From Fistularia commersonii (Eukaryota > Chordata > Actinopteri > Syngnathiformes > Fistulariidae): a stretch of 64,000 nt of DNA. The stretch is from contig JBBMNZ010000026.1 of NCBI GenBank assembly GCA_037954325.1, positions 8,001,501 to 8,065,500 on the forward strand, in the 5' to 3' direction. Both the position numbers and the translations under genes were made by a program. The notes beneath the pieces are model-generated. The model was not told the origin of the DNA, did no database searches, and worked only from the letters and a program-made list of their open reading frames with translations. Below are positions 11,245 through 23,583 of this stretch, piece by piece (the stretch's first letter is position 1; the number at the start of each line of letters is the position of its first letter).

Positions 11245-14200
11245 ACACATACACAAACTTACAGTGTATATATATATATATGTATATATATATGTATATG
11301 TCATACATGTACATACACACACACATATGTATATAATACATACATAAATATACATATATGTACATTTAAAGTTCTTGTACATAATCTGAAGCAATTTTTT
11401 TCTGAATATATGTTTCCCTGTAAACCAGCAAAAGAAAAGATGAATTTGATATACATAAAGTAGAGGTGACGCACTGTGTTGATTTGGCCTGCAGATTGGA
11501 GGTTGACAAGGCTCCCACTACAAGCTCCTATTAATGGACAGCAGAAGGAACCAAAACAAGACTTCAGACGGTCCTGCAGCTGCCCCTCACTGACTGACAC
11601 CTGGTATTGCGAGCTCCAGACAGTTGTTGTCTTTTAGTTTTCGCTTTTTTTGTCCCCTTTCAATTATATTAATTTTGTTGGCAGTTTTTGTGAAGGAGTG
11701 TGTGTGAGAGAGAGAGAGATAGACAAGTTACTGCTTACAGTAATAGGCGTTTTTTTTTCTCCGAGACCAGTTTTGAACATGTGAGACTTGGCAGCGACAA
11801 GCAAAGTGGACTTGTATATATTTGAGGATCTTTCGCTCTGAGACGAAAAGTAATGCTGTTTCTGTGAAAGAACCCTTTAAAGCGGAGACCTGCTGTCCCC
11901 CAACAATTCCGATATTGTCATTCTAAAACATGCTTTGAACCAAAAGTTTCATAGCAGGAGATTCCGAGGATAAAAAAGAAAAGAATTCACCTGGGAAGGA
12001 CACAATATAGAAACATAAAAAAACTACATGTTTTCATGCTGCTTTTGTCTGTGTATCCCAGGTTTACACAGTTTTAATTAATTTATTCTTCTGTTAGCTA
12101 TGGAAAAAATGTGTTCATTTATATTGGGGGCTGGAGTTCGGGGGGGTTAGTAGTCCTGGGCTCTCTTCACTCACCTTATTGTAACAGTAGTATTAGAGAA
12201 TTTCCCCATGGAACCACTGTAAAAAAGAAAACCCTGATTGGAAGGTCACTTGGTCACTTGAACCGTACAGCTTGTTACCTGTAAAATACATCAGCATGAG
12301 CACAGCTGGAGCTTTAGGATGGGCGGTATCTGTTGGACAGATCCCTCAGGCGCCAAGAAATGTAATACTCCTTTTATGCAGTCTGAGGTGGCATGGGGCC
12401 GGAGATAGACTAACTTTATAGGTCATGTGATATGCGGGTCATCTTGAGACCCGTGCAGCGGATTGCTGGGATCAAACAGTTTTTGATTGCCTCCTTGACT
12501 CACTGACTTACGGTTACTGAAAGGCAAGGGTAGATCAGCGGTTACACGTTGTACAGGCTTTTTACACAGCAGTAAGTAAAGCACAACTTTCAACTTAGCG
12601 GTCACTCACCTAAGAATGTAAAGCTGTAAAATGATTAAATGATTCCTTTAAAACTAAGTGGTCGTTAATTATTCTGGGGTCAGGTGGTAAATTCCAGATA
12701 GTATCGGGTCGGTTTTTGCGCCGTGTCAAGTCGTTCAGTTATGAAACTGGGTCCCTGCAGCTGTGGCATCAGAATGCACTTCGTCTTTGTCAGCGTGTCC
12801 ATTGCAATTCATTTTGTCTGACGATGGAATCACAGATATGTTGGGATGTCATGTTCTGAATTGTCTAACATTGAAAATTAGCTTATAATCAACTCAGCCC
12901 CGTGTCAATAGAATGTTTGTTGAAGCTTTTTAGCATAAGAGGCAAGGAGAGAGAACGCAGCTCTGCAGTTTCTGCCCAAATGACTGAAAAAATAGCAACC
13001 AGTTTTCAAATGTTGTCAAAATTAAGAGTAATGAAGAGACATAAAATGCCTCCAGAATGCTCTTTTTCCATAATTCTGGTCTCCTGATGCATCACAATGC
13101 TGCGGTGAATTGCAAGTCTTTGCTGAAATATGTGTAATTGCAACTATGCATGTGACTGAGATGTAAGCAGCTACAGCGGACATGCTTGCAAAAAAAGAAA
13201 AAAATATATATAGATTATGTGTTTTCAAATCATTTTCAGGTTTTGGGTCTGATTATTCCTCATTAACAATCTTTTGATTTAATACAAATAAAAATTGGAC
13301 ATCATTTGCTTTTGCACTTGAGGTGGTTTTCCTGTAAAATTCCAAATTTTGATTTTTTTTCCAAATCCCCAAATCATCTGACATTATTAAAGTGACTAAA
13401 TAATCACTTTTTTACTTTCTGTCTTTCCTTTCCTTGTTACTACCAAGTAGAGGGTTTTCATATGATTTAAGAAATTAATTAAACATATTTGCATACTGCC
13501 TCCTATCCTCTGTCCGATCCAGACCAGTCCAGTCATGCAGGTGTAGAACTTTGCTCTTTGGCTTCAACAGAAATTCCTCATTGTCAATGACATAACCCTA
13601 CCACTCAAAATAAAATAACCAAAATTAACAATTACTCGCCAACTGATGTCCATTTCAGGCGGAATCTAGATTTTTTGCCATCATTCAGGTAAAAATTGCA
13701 AAGCTCTAAAAAAAACCTTCAGAAATCATTAATACGTACCTTTAAAGGTTGATTTTGATGTCTAATTACAACAGCTTTTAGTCATGTACACCTTTTACAC
13801 ACTTTAAAACACTTACATTAAATGATCAATGATTGGTCCATTAAAACCTAATTTTGGGTCAAAGAGTTTTAGTTTAGTCTTGCCCCCCCACTAATACAGT
13901 ACACATAACAATTCATCCAAGATGCTAATGAATGCAATTGCTGTGCCTGTCCTTTTAAGGGCATATGTTTAAATGGAAGAAAGAAGAAAATAGAAGACAA
14001 TAGAAAAAAAATAAAGGAGTTTAACATTGTTATTTATGTAATGTAGATTTGTTTGAAGCTCGTCACTGACAAATACCGCAAAATGATTTTTTTTTTCTCT
14101 CAGACACTAAGCAAGAGGCACATCATCTACCACAATTCTATGATCCCAGTCAAAAAAAAATTGAGAAATGGATGAGTCATGGACATCTTGATTCTGAAAC

Positions 14201-15050
14201 AGGGTATCTTTGGCATAGTTAGATTAACTATATATTCATGAATTTTCTTCCAAGAGCCAACGATACTATTTGATGTTTCCCTCAGTCAGAACTCTGTACC
14301 CCACTTCATGTGAACTAGAATTAAAAGCAATCAACAGATAGTGATTTTTGATCAGTCAGTCCAAGCAGAAAAGGATTAATAAAAAGTTTGAACATGTTTA
14401 ACTGAAGTCGAAATGGTCTACGATACAAGAGTTAACAGTGATGTAGCTCCAACTCCCCACTCCTCGCTCCCACCCAGCCGCACCCAAGAGTGGAAAGTTT
14501 TATTTAACTAGTTCTTTCTGATATACTGATCCCAATCTACTTAAAGCAGGCAGTTTAGCCTCTAATTAATAATAATAAAACAAGAAAAAGTAAACGAATC
14601 AATGATATTATTACCATCTGAAATAATCAGTTTCTTCTGCTCATTTCCTTAAGACATTTAAGGTAATGTATTTAGGAAAAAAATATTAATATTGATATTC
14701 AACTGAGAGATATTATACACATGGCAAACTGTTTATGATTCAGTCGGATGGTTTGGAAGAGTTTTCTTATGATAATGACAGAAATGTGTTATTGGCAACA
14801 ACGACTTGTGACTCATCCAGGACCAGAGACATGACACACTGTATACAACACCCTTGGACCTGACTGGTGCGCTACCAGGCGTTTGCGACTTTGGATGTGC
14901 TCGGACTTTGGAATCTTGGTGATTATATTTCTTGCTATATCTTTAAATTTTGATTGAATTGAATTACTTTGCAGGTAATCTCATTTATACAAAGTTTAAG
15001 TGCGCTGATTTTGTCTTTGGAGGAGTCGCCCCTCGCCTAAAGTAACGGAT
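8611..15050. other. Intergenic region between xrcc4 and vcan
   Basis: About 6.4 kb with only short, overlapping open frames on both strands and no recognisable protein family, RNA gene or full mobile element. It holds a compound CA/TA microsatellite near 11.2-11.4 kb and a short (GA)n near 11.7 kb. Cis-regulatory elements of vcan are likely to lie here, but none can be pinpointed by eye. Confidence 0.6.
11211..11370. repeat. Compound (CA)n / (TA)n microsatellite
   Basis: A (CA)n run of about 16 units (11212-11243) is followed by alternating TATATG/ACATAC-type tracts to about 11370. Short open frames across it are products of the repeat. Confidence 0.92.
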
Positions 15051-15054
15051 GTGT

Positions 15055-15512
15055 TACCTGCAATAGACGCAAAGTCGGAAACTCTGATTGGATAGGGATG
15101 TTCCCTCAGGCATGAGGCCAAATTAGGTCTCTCCCCTCCTCCCCAAGGTGTCTAACTCACTTTTCAGATGGGCACTCTGCCCCTCCTCTTGAACAATGGC
15201 GAAATAACAGTGTGCGTAAGGCAAAAATTGAAGTTATTGCTTGCCAGACCCTCACGGTTTCTGTGTCTCCATTCAGAACCGGCACTTTCCAGCGGCGGCC
15301 ATTCTGGACCAAGAGGAGGAAAAGCGCAGCAGGGAGACAAGTGCTGTTGCGCTCACTTGGAGAGGGCACATCTGTTTTTTTTTTTTTTTTTTTTTTTTTT
15401 ACATTTTTTTTTAATATTTCTTTTACGCACAAATGTTACGCACTAGGAATAACGGGATTTAAGGACAGTTTTCTCCTAAAACTGTGTTTTATGGAATAGA
15501 ACGACTTTCAAC
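15055..15512 (+). promoter_or_regulatory. vcan: Tentative vcan promoter and non-coding exon 1
   Basis: Mammalian versican has a non-coding first exon followed by an exon carrying the start codon. Here a locally GC-richer patch contains an inverted CCAAT box (CTGATTGGATAG near 15085), CT-rich stretches, and at 15513 a near-perfect donor (AAC|GTAAGTGG) that could join the acceptor at 16830. No clear TATA box is visible. A poly-T tract (about 15375-15410) lies inside. The evidence is circumstantial: position, base composition and the donor. The true exon 1 could instead lie further upstream. Confidence 0.3.
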
Positions 15513-16830
15513 GTAAGTGGGTTTTCACATTTTAATAATGAGTGTTTAAGTCTAAAAGCAAAGTATTTATATGTGCGTAAATCTTCTCCCCCTCTAAAAT
15601 AAGATTTTTCATTAAGATGTCAGGCAAATGAGTAAAAAAAAAAATACAAATCTAGTTATGTGTGGTCTTGGGATATTGGATCGTAAGTTATTGCCGCGGG
15701 AAGCATCCAGTGATGCACTTTTGTCCTTAAATAACCTTATTTCCTTGGGAAGAGAACTGCGGCGCTTGGATCTTTGTAGCCGCTCTGCAGATCCTGCATG
15801 TATTCAGCGGAAGCGATTTTTTTTGTCAATCAATAAGAAATAAAAAAATAGTTGACGAAAAAAAAATTAAGCAAATTAAAAAAAAAAAAAAAATTAAAGT
15901 ACATTTTAAATTTTCTCGATAAAGGAGCTGAATATCAACATGCCGCAGGTGCGTCTCAAACAATGAGCACAAGAAGTGACACTCTCTCGCTCTTTTTTTC
16001 TTTTTTTTTAAATCGTCATCATATCAGGCGTTAAAAAAAGAATACAATTGTACACACAACATAAATTTCTCCTGTATGCTGGTCAGATCTCCCAAGAAAA
16101 ACCTCTGTAAATCTGTTTCCAACACACTGTTGTAGGTTTTCTGCAAATGTTGTCTCAAGTATAAGCACTTGAATAACATGAGGTTGCTATTGGTCTCATC
16201 ACCACCACAAAGTTTCATTTCATGAGGTTCTCATTTGGGTGGATCCGATAGACTGTTAGACTATTAGTGCAATCTGCGGCCATATACACCCTGAAATATA
16301 AACTAATGATGTTTAATGCATTTCGATTGCCCTGTTGTAAAAATGTCTAATTTTTATAGAGGTGAGGACTTTTCTGCTTCACCCAGAATCAGCCACTTGT
16401 GTTTATCCAGAGGGATACAAGTAAGGCTGTGGGGTCACTGCTCTCCTTCCTCCCCCCTCCAAACACTTTGCTGCTCGACCCCACATGAAGATTATCAGTC
16501 CAGCCACCCACAAATTCATCTATAATTAAAAAAAGAAAAATAAATAAAATGCTATTTTATAATGCTATTTTCTACAGAGTGCTGAAATGTGCATGTATCA
16601 CTCAACTGATACTGAGGAAATAATTCGTGGTTGTTTGCGAAAATGATTTTGTTCAATTTTGTTACTGAGATTTTAGAATGGTTTCTAGTAATACTTTTTT
16701 TCTGCCCTGTTTTAATGGAGTTTTTTTTTTAACATTGAATTTTGCAGAAATTTGTTGAAATTTAAACATTTAAATGATTGGAAGGAATTACTTTCTAATG
16801 TATGTATTTTTTTTTTTATTCTGCTCACAG
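15513..16830 (+). other. vcan: vcan intron 1 (tentative) upstream of the start-codon exon
   Basis: Non-coding, with A- and T-rich tracts around 15830-15895 and 15990-16010, ending in a long T-rich tract and CTGCTCACAG. I see no gene or mobile element. Confidence 0.5.
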
Positions 16831-16894
16831 ATGAATCTAGATATAAAGCATATCCTGTGGTTATATTGTTTCTGGGAAGTTGCAACTGCGAAAG
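16831..16894 (+). CDS. vcan: Versican exon 2: start codon and signal peptide
   Basis: The acceptor AG at 16829-16830 directly precedes ATG. The frame reads MNLDIKHILWLYCFWEVATA K and ends one base into a codon at donor GTAAGC. The pattern M-x-x-(D/N)-I-K-x-I-L-W closely parallels the mammalian versican signal peptide, and the 64-bp phase-1 layout is the same. A hydrophobic core (ILWLYCFW) and small residues (ATA) before the probable cleavage site mark a secretory leader. I chose this ATG over an upstream in-frame one at 16774 because the latter lies before the acceptor. Confidence 0.92.
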
Positions 16895-17987
16895 GTAAGC
16901 TTGAAATCATCAGAGGCACCTCTGTCTCTCTCTTTATTTCTGTGCCACTCATCTCTTCTTATTCTCATACAGCATTCTTCTTACTTCTCTTTTCCATCTC
17001 AACCTCTGTGCTTCAACAAACATCAAAGTAGTGTTGTGCTTGCAAGTGTCCCAACTTAGCTGATAAATCTTACAACAACAACTGGTTTTGCTCAATTAGT
17101 AAAAGTCCAGTTGCCATGATAAGCCATGATTTAGTGATGCTCCACAGAATTAAGTAGATTATGGCGAGACCCTTTAGTCTTATCCAGTCAAACCTGTTTG
17201 CGTCCGCTCATGGAGTATATGATACATTTGGCCATGGAGGCACCTCTCGTCACCCCTGGCCCCCCTGGCTCCCCTGGCTCCTCAGCTTTGTCTCAGTGTG
17301 TGGAAGGACACCTTTCAATTAGATCCTGCTTCCAGTCTGAAAATAACAGCTGGTTTTACTCCTCATCCTAATAAGGGCCTGTGTTAAAGTACACACTGAT
17401 GCCCCTGGGGCAGTCCCACCACTGTTCCTGGAGCATTCCCTACATTGTTCATCATCAGCTATCCCCTCCCTCCAAATATTATGTCCCCCTATCACGAAAT
17501 GAGGGGCGATTCACTGGTTTTACGTCCAAGCTTTAACAAGAAAGTCACGAGTGTGTTACATGCTGATGACAAGTCTCAGTTATTTTTGTGAGTCTACTGT
17601 TCATCATCAATTAGTCTTTATGCAGCTGACTGTTTAAACCAACTAAACCATTATTGATGTACTCTGTTGATGTACATTACTGATGTACCCTAATTTTAGT
17701 TTTATAACAAGTTGAAGTACTATACTTACACTATTTCTTTTCCTCCCACACTCCCAAAATTTCAAAATGATGTTTGACTTTCCAGTTGCAGACCATGATG
17801 TATGCTTTTTTTAATAGTCTGGGTGTGGCAGTCCCTCCTTTTCAGCATAAATTGATTTGACAGTTTACAGTTGCATTCTGATGCAGTGACAGTAAATGAG
17901 TATGTAGGACAACAAAATAAAAATGCTGCTGGAAATGCATCCATTCCAAATTAGACCTGCACTGACTTTCACTTTTTTGCCTTTCAG
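16895..17987 (+). other. vcan: vcan intron 2
   Basis: 1.1-kb intron (donor GTAAGC, acceptor TTGCCTTTCAG). There is a short CCTGGCCCCCCTGGCTCC-type local repeat near 17255-17282; nothing else is recognisable. Confidence 0.85.
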
Positions 17988-18371
17988 TCTCCAACTCATT
18001 GTCGATAATCCGGCCAGTCACCGGAGCCCTCTCGGGAAAGGTTAATCTTCCATGCTTCTTCTCCACCATCCCGACCTCTGCACCGATCATTAGTCCCGAT
18101 GGATCAGCTCCATACACCCGAGATTACTTGCGAATCAAATGGACCAAAATTGATGGAGAAGCAGAATTAACAGTGCTGGTCGCACAAAACGGAGTCATCA
18201 AGATTGGCTCCAGCTATAGGAACCGTGTCTCAGTGCCAAGTCATCCTGAAGACGTAGGTGACGCGTCTTTGACAATGGTCAAGTTGCGTGCCAGTGATGC
18301 GGGGACATATCGTTGTGAGGTCATGTATGGTATTGAAGACACCCAGGATACGGTTAATCTTGATGTCAATG
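17988..18371 (+). CDS. vcan: Versican exon 3: Ig V-type domain of G1
   Basis: This 384-bp, phase-1/phase-1 exon encodes residues 22-150. It is the immunoglobulin V-like A subdomain of the G1 region shared by lecticans and link proteins (HAPLNs); in cartilage-type aggregates it contacts link protein. Visible hallmarks are the first Ig Cys (C44, SGKVNLPC), the core Trp (W73, LRIKWTKI) and the DAGTYRC signature with the second Cys (C131). The versican-specific stretches TVLVAQNGVIKIG and VMYGIEDTQDTV follow the family closely. The loop after C44 (about residues 49-66) is the least family-like part. Aggrecan, brevican and neurocan are excluded by the VMYGIEDTQDTV end and the synteny with xrcc4. 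Confidence 0.96.
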
Positions 18372-18976
18372 GTAAGAACTTCATGTCTTTTCATGGTAGC
18401 CCTGAAAACAAAGACCACAATGGCTCCCTTTGAGCATATTGATGGGTTATTTCAAGATCTTAATTAGAGAAAATGAAATAGAAATGGTTGAAATGTAAAC
18501 AACATGAACAGCTACCAAGCAGTAACATGGTAATGACATTTATGTTTAGGTTTTTGAGAGACCATTGGGGAAGTGTTATGAGAGTTTGATTTGCTCTCTA
18601 CTTAACTGCAATGTTTAACATTCAGTTTTTATCGATCTGACCCAATCAGATATGTCTGATGTGTAGTTCTTCTCTCATAGCCTGTACATTTCTGTCAAAG
18701 ATTTCACATTGTCAAGTTAATTAATGGGTTATACTTTACATGCATCATTCAGTTCCAATAACATTTTTAAAAGGCGTTCTGATATATTTTAAACCACTTA
18801 AATCTATTTGATTAATAAAAAATAAATCCTTATTTTCACGGTGAATAGGTTTCAATAGAACTTCACCTGAATTTATAGATCTGAAAACTTAACTCCATAT
18901 CATTGGGTTTTAAATTCAAATGCCAAATGTCATTATATTTGACATTTGAATTTTCCATTTTATGTTTTATTTTCAG
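18372..18976 (+). other. vcan: vcan intron 3
   Basis: 605-bp AT-rich intron with donor GTAAGA and acceptor TTTTATTTTCAG. No other feature is seen. Confidence 0.9.
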
Positions 18977-19151
18977 GTGTTGTTTTTCATTACCGCACAA
19001 ATGCCAGCAGGTACACTTTAGACTATCAGAGTGCCATCCAGACATGCCAAAACATTGGAGCATCCATTGCTACATATGACCAACTGAAAGCAGCCTATGA
19101 GGATGGCTTCGATCAATGTGATGCTGGATGGATTGCTGACCAGACAGTGAG
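18977..19151 (+). CDS. vcan: Versican exon 4: link module 1, first part
   Basis: Exactly 175 bp, the size typical of this lectican exon, coding residues 150-208 (split Gly to split Arg). It opens with GVVFHYR and contains two of the four link-module cysteines (C173 and C197) in the hallmark A-A-Y-E-D-G-F-D-Q-C-D-A-G-W motif, then ADQTVR. Link modules bind hyaluronan, so this is half of the first hyaluronan-binding unit of G1. A potential N-glycosylation site, N158-A-S, is present. It ends in phase 2 at GTTGGT, a non-canonical-looking but usable donor. Confidence 0.96.
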
Positions 19152-19269
19152 GTTGGTGAGATATTAATTCTCTGTTGTAACAAATAAACAAAAAATTCTA
19201 ATCACTACAATTGCTCTGTATGAGGTGACTTAAGGTTTATCAAGGATCTTGAACTCTCCATGTTTACAG
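19152..19269 (+). other. vcan: vcan intron 4 (short)
   Basis: Only 118 bp, with acceptor CATGTTTACAG. Compact introns like this are common in fish. Confidence 0.92.
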
Positions 19270-19397
19270 ATACCCAATTACAAATCCAAGGAAAGGCTGC
19301 TATGGCAACCTTCACTTTAAGCCTGGGGTTCGTTCATATGGAACCAGGAAACCTACAGAGACATATGACGTATTTTGTTATGTCGATGAACTTGACG
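19270..19397 (+). CDS. vcan: Versican exon 5: link module 1, second part
   Basis: 128 bp, again the canonical lectican size, coding residues 208-251. It completes the split Arg and reads YPITNPRKGCYGN, later PTETYDVFCYVDELD, supplying the third and fourth link cysteines (C218 and C244). RYPI followed by a conserved Gly-Cys-Tyr-Gly and the ETYDVFCYVD ending are characteristic of link module 1 of versican and its relatives. It ends in phase 1 at a consensus GTAAGT donor. Confidence 0.96.
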
Positions 19398-20316
19398 GTA
19401 AGTCACCTGCAATATTAACCTTTCTGAGTTCTCTAAGCAAAGTGGAAGAGGGTTGATCCACCACCTGCACAAGTAAAATTTATTGTTTGCATTTGTTGCT
19501 ATAAAATTATACAATAAAATGTGATAATGGTTGTTTTAAATGTTTTGGCACTGTTTGTGGGAAGTTGTCTCTTCTCAGCCAACAGTCGTTCTCTTCACAT
19601 TCATTGTCCAACTCGATTTCATTCAGGATACAAAGCATTTTCTGAGTGTTAATGTATTTTTGAAACAAAGCCCAGTCAACTCTGTGTAACTTGTCTGTCT
19701 GGGATCTAGACGTTGTGGCTCACAGAGTTTTTCAGTGTAGCATACATAAATTTGGATTCATTTGCGAACTTTATACTTATGGCAAATGAATAGTATTGCC
19801 ACATATGCATCTTTAAATAGATAGTTCACCAATAGGAAGAGTGTGAATGAAGTAAACCTCAGCTGGTTCACTCTCCCTGTAATAGCTACAGTAATATTCT
19901 GAAGCATAGGCTTGGCACATTGCTATCCATTGTTATCCCACCTCAGTGTCATAAAAGAACTACTATTGTCCCAAATATTCTTGATTCTTGAAAAATGAGT
20001 GGTGGGAGATGTTTGGCCGTGTACGATGCCTTTTGTCAGTTGTTTTGGGATTTGTCTCTTAAAAAGGTCAGACATTTTACTTCTCTTTTCAGCTAAAAAA
20101 GTAATTAAACTAATAATATGAGCTATTGTGAAATTACTTACCAGTGTGTTTGTTACATGCACTGATAAATGTATTTGTATTGCTCGAAAATCTGTTGGGT
20201 AATCAAATGAAGTAGGTCCAAATGATAATTTTTTTGCCATATTTCCTCTGAATTGCCATCATTTTTTTTGCCCTTTTTTTTAAGTCTTCATTGTATTGTC
20301 AATATCTTGATCTTAG
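19398..20316 (+). other. vcan: vcan intron 5
   Basis: 919-bp intron, T-rich at its 3' end (acceptor TGATCTTAG). Minus-strand open frames here have no family resemblance. Confidence 0.9.
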
Positions 20317-20610
20317 GTGACGTGTTCTATGCTCCCACGAGCAACAAGATGTCTTTTGAAGAGGCAAGAGAGGAGTGTAAGGGGAGGAATGCTGTTTTGG
20401 CATCTCCTGGACACCTTCATGCTGCCTGGCGACAAGGTCTGGACCGATGCGACTATGGCTGGCTTTCGGATGGAAGTGTGCGACACCCTGTTGCTGTACC
20501 CAGGATTCAGTGTGGAGGTGGCTTGCTTGGTGTGCGGACCATGTATCGCTACCGAAACCAGACTGGCTTCCCTCATCCAACGACCAAGCTTGGAGCTTAC
20601 TGCTTTAAAG
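20317..20610 (+). CDS. vcan: Versican exon 6: link module 2
   Basis: This 294-bp exon (phase 1 in and out) encodes residues 251-348, the complete second hyaluronan-binding link module, ending the G1 domain. The four cysteines C271, C295, C316 and C346 lie in the expected contexts: REECKG, DRCDYGWLSDGSVRHPV, IQCGGGLLGVRT and AYCFK. The NQT sequon (N331) before GFP is also a conserved lectican feature. Alternative splicing in vertebrate versican joins this exon to exon 7, exon 8 or the EGF exons. Its phase-1 end makes all of these frame-preserving (joining to exon 7 gives Glu, to exon 8 gives Val). Confidence 0.97.
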
Positions 20611-23583
20611 GTACCTTCATCCAGTGTATCTTGACGTCATTTTTTAGTATGTTTCCAGTCTGTCATGGAACATAGTGTTACCTGTTTTCAGGATGTACAG
20701 TATTTCTGTTTAAATTTAACCTTATAAAAGTCAGTGATTGACCATGCAGACATTTCTGTGAAGAACGAACCAGACTGTGACAACCGATGATCTCATCTTG
20801 TATTCATCTCTGCTCCTCCACCCTTTGATTTTCAGCTTTTTTGCTCTTGTATATACAATTGCTCATCTGTACTAACCCAACACTTTAAATATGTTTTGCT
20901 TGTCTCATCCATTGTCATTTGAAATGTTTATTTTGTGTCTCTCTTCCCTATGCACTGCTAATATAACAGTTTTACTCTACAAGGCCTGCCTCACAAATTG
21001 TAGATTCCAGTTGACCTCACTGTCTCACATTTTTCCCTCGCCCATTTCTGTGGCAACAAAATTATCTGAGAGGAGGGAAATGTAATCGCTATAAATTCTG
21101 TTTACTTTAAACTCAATGAGCAGAGCAGATGATTTTTTTACAGGGAGGTAGATTATTTGATTTAGTTTGTGAGCAGTATCTGTGATTCTTAAATACATTA
21201 ATCTGATTTTGTCAAACAGGCACTGATTGAGCTTAATAGTCACACAAGCTCTTTGATGATCTTCAAATGTAAAAGCACACTTTTACTAAAGGACTATTTA
21301 TAGTCCACAATTAATTTAGATTTATCAAAATGTCAGATGATGTGACATCTAGTTGGGATATTCTTAATATTATCTGAAGGGTAGTTTTTCTTGAACCACA
21401 TAACATAGTATGTCACTCATTGGCCAAAAGGACAATTTAGCAATAGATATCAATAACAGCAATGCTTGATGATTAAAAAGATTTTCTAACAATTATGCTA
21501 ATACCTCTTAAGTATGAGTGTGCCATTCTTAACAGTATTTCCATAGGAAAACCAAATGACTGATGACAGTTGTCGTTCAGAGGAGCAGAAAAAATAACTA
21601 ATGCCACACCTGTCAGTCCTTTTAGTCTCACTATTTCACTCCTTTTTTGTCTTTCTTCTCTCATTTCCGCTGTCAGAGTTTGCACTCCATCATTCTCACT
21701 TGTACTTATCAGGTCAGACATTTGGATAATGGACAAAGCTACTACTGGACTTCTAAATTCAGTCATCCTTGGTGACCCTTGACCTGGCCTTTCCATCTTT
21801 ACAAATGAGAGGTTGGGCAGATAAGCCAATCCCTGCCTGGTCATTTAGTACTCCTGAGCAAGGCTAACTCTCGCGGTGATAAGTCCCTAGTGAGTTCAGA
21901 GGGCACACAAACAGCCCACCCTCACCTCCTGCTCTATGTATTCCATGTCAGCTCTCTCAGGCATGCTGTATTTACGCCCCCATTTAAGTGCTTTTCAAGT
22001 GCCTTTGTTTGGTGGTACTCAGTCAATCATTTCCTGCTGTCCTACCATGAATAATATCTGCTACTACACTATTATGAAACCATGTAAAGCTACATTTGTC
22101 AGACTGTACAGAAAGCAATGTCAAAAGAGGTGGTTTCAGAGGGAAAAGTATGATAATTGCTGTCTGATTGGTCTCTGGACTGGACTGTAGAAAACAAAGG
22201 CTTCAGTAATGGCAGTAACTCAACTGCTTCAGTGAGATAATGTGCTCCCTTTGAAAAAAAAAAAAAAAAATCCTGTTGGGGAAAAACGTGTCTCACACTT
22301 AACATCACAGATAGTTTAATGAGGAAAGAGGGTCAGTATGCAGTGACGAAGCGCTGGGTTTACACAGTGTGTCAGACTGAGAAAAGCTTTCAAAGCTGTT
22401 ACATTGCTTTTTATGTGCTGTTAAATGAGCATGTGACAAAAAAGGGAGCAGAGGACATTGAACGAGCAGAAACAGAGATGAATGAACAAAATACTCAATT
22501 CATTTATTGAGAATATGACATCTGCCAAGGACTTCAATTGACATCTTCGGCATTTTAATTATTTGTGGCAGAAGGCCGCCTGCTCACAGGTTACAACACA
22601 GGAGACAATGGGGATATCATCACTGTATCATGCTATAAACTGATGACTACCTATGTGATTCAATGATGTACAACTAAAGAAAAACATAAATACATTTTTA
22701 TTAAAAGAGCACTTTTTTGATTAATTCATCTAACATCCTGATTATTACCACAGTAACAACCATTATATTGCTGAAGAATAAATATATGCACCGAGGCTTA
22801 GAATGAAGCATCGTTCTAGTGGCTCAAGACCAGACTAAAGCTAAGATTATGTTGTCATGGAGACACTGTTCCTCGACAACATAACTTTAAATGACGTTAT
22901 GACTCCTTAGAGAACACTAGGAGCTCAGGGTAGGAGACCTTGCCCACTCAGTGTATGGGACACTTTAAGAATATTAGTTTCCCAGTTTGGCACAGCTACA
23001 GAATAATAATCAATGACTGTTCTTTCATTCAAAGATACACAGTCACAATTTTTTTTCAGCACTAAAATCAAGATTTTTCAAGTCTCACTTGTGTGCTGGA
23101 AACATAAATTTTGTTTACTTGTTGTTGTTTTTACAGGCTATTCAGAATTTGCAGGTCTGAACAAATGCTGTAATTTCCTCATTTAATCTCTAACTGCAGT
23201 AAACATTTCTTGTCATTGCTGAATTTAGTCAAGGCATTTTGGTAGTGGTAAAAATGTACTCCTGTAAAGGAAATAGGTCAAGTGTGTTTTAAACTCAAGA
23301 CAAAACAAGTATATCTTTCACATGTTGACTTCGGCACAATATATGGCTCCACTCATAACTGTAGTGTAAATGAAAAAGATCACACGAATAAATGTGCCCA
23401 GCAATGCTTTGTCACATTGTATAAAATGATGTGAGATTTCACCTTGAAATTACCAAAATGATACAAATTTCTCTGAGAAGTATTTTTTAGATTTTCTTCT
23501 TTTTACAGTTTATTAGATAGACACAGGTATGTTTCATGTAATCTATACGCATTTAGTAATTTCTCTAATTTTGTGTTTTATAG
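20611..23583 (+). other. vcan: vcan intron 6 (3.0 kb)
   Basis: Intron between link module 2 and the GAG-alpha exon; acceptor TTTTGTGTTTTATAG. It contains a poly-A run near 22254-22270. Open frames on either strand (for example 21473-21844) have no recognisable domain. Confidence 0.85.

Noticed and set aside
11095..11600. 99-codon minus-strand frames rich in Cys/Val/Tyr
   Set aside because: Translation of the CA/TA microsatellite and its flank.
17842..18117. 91-codon minus-strand frame over the Ig exon
   Set aside because: It overlaps the acceptor and 5' part of versican exon 3 antisense and has no domain.
20299..20634. Alternative frames of about 90-105 codons over link module 2
   Set aside because: Shadows of versican exon 6, which has the correct frame, cysteines and splice sites.
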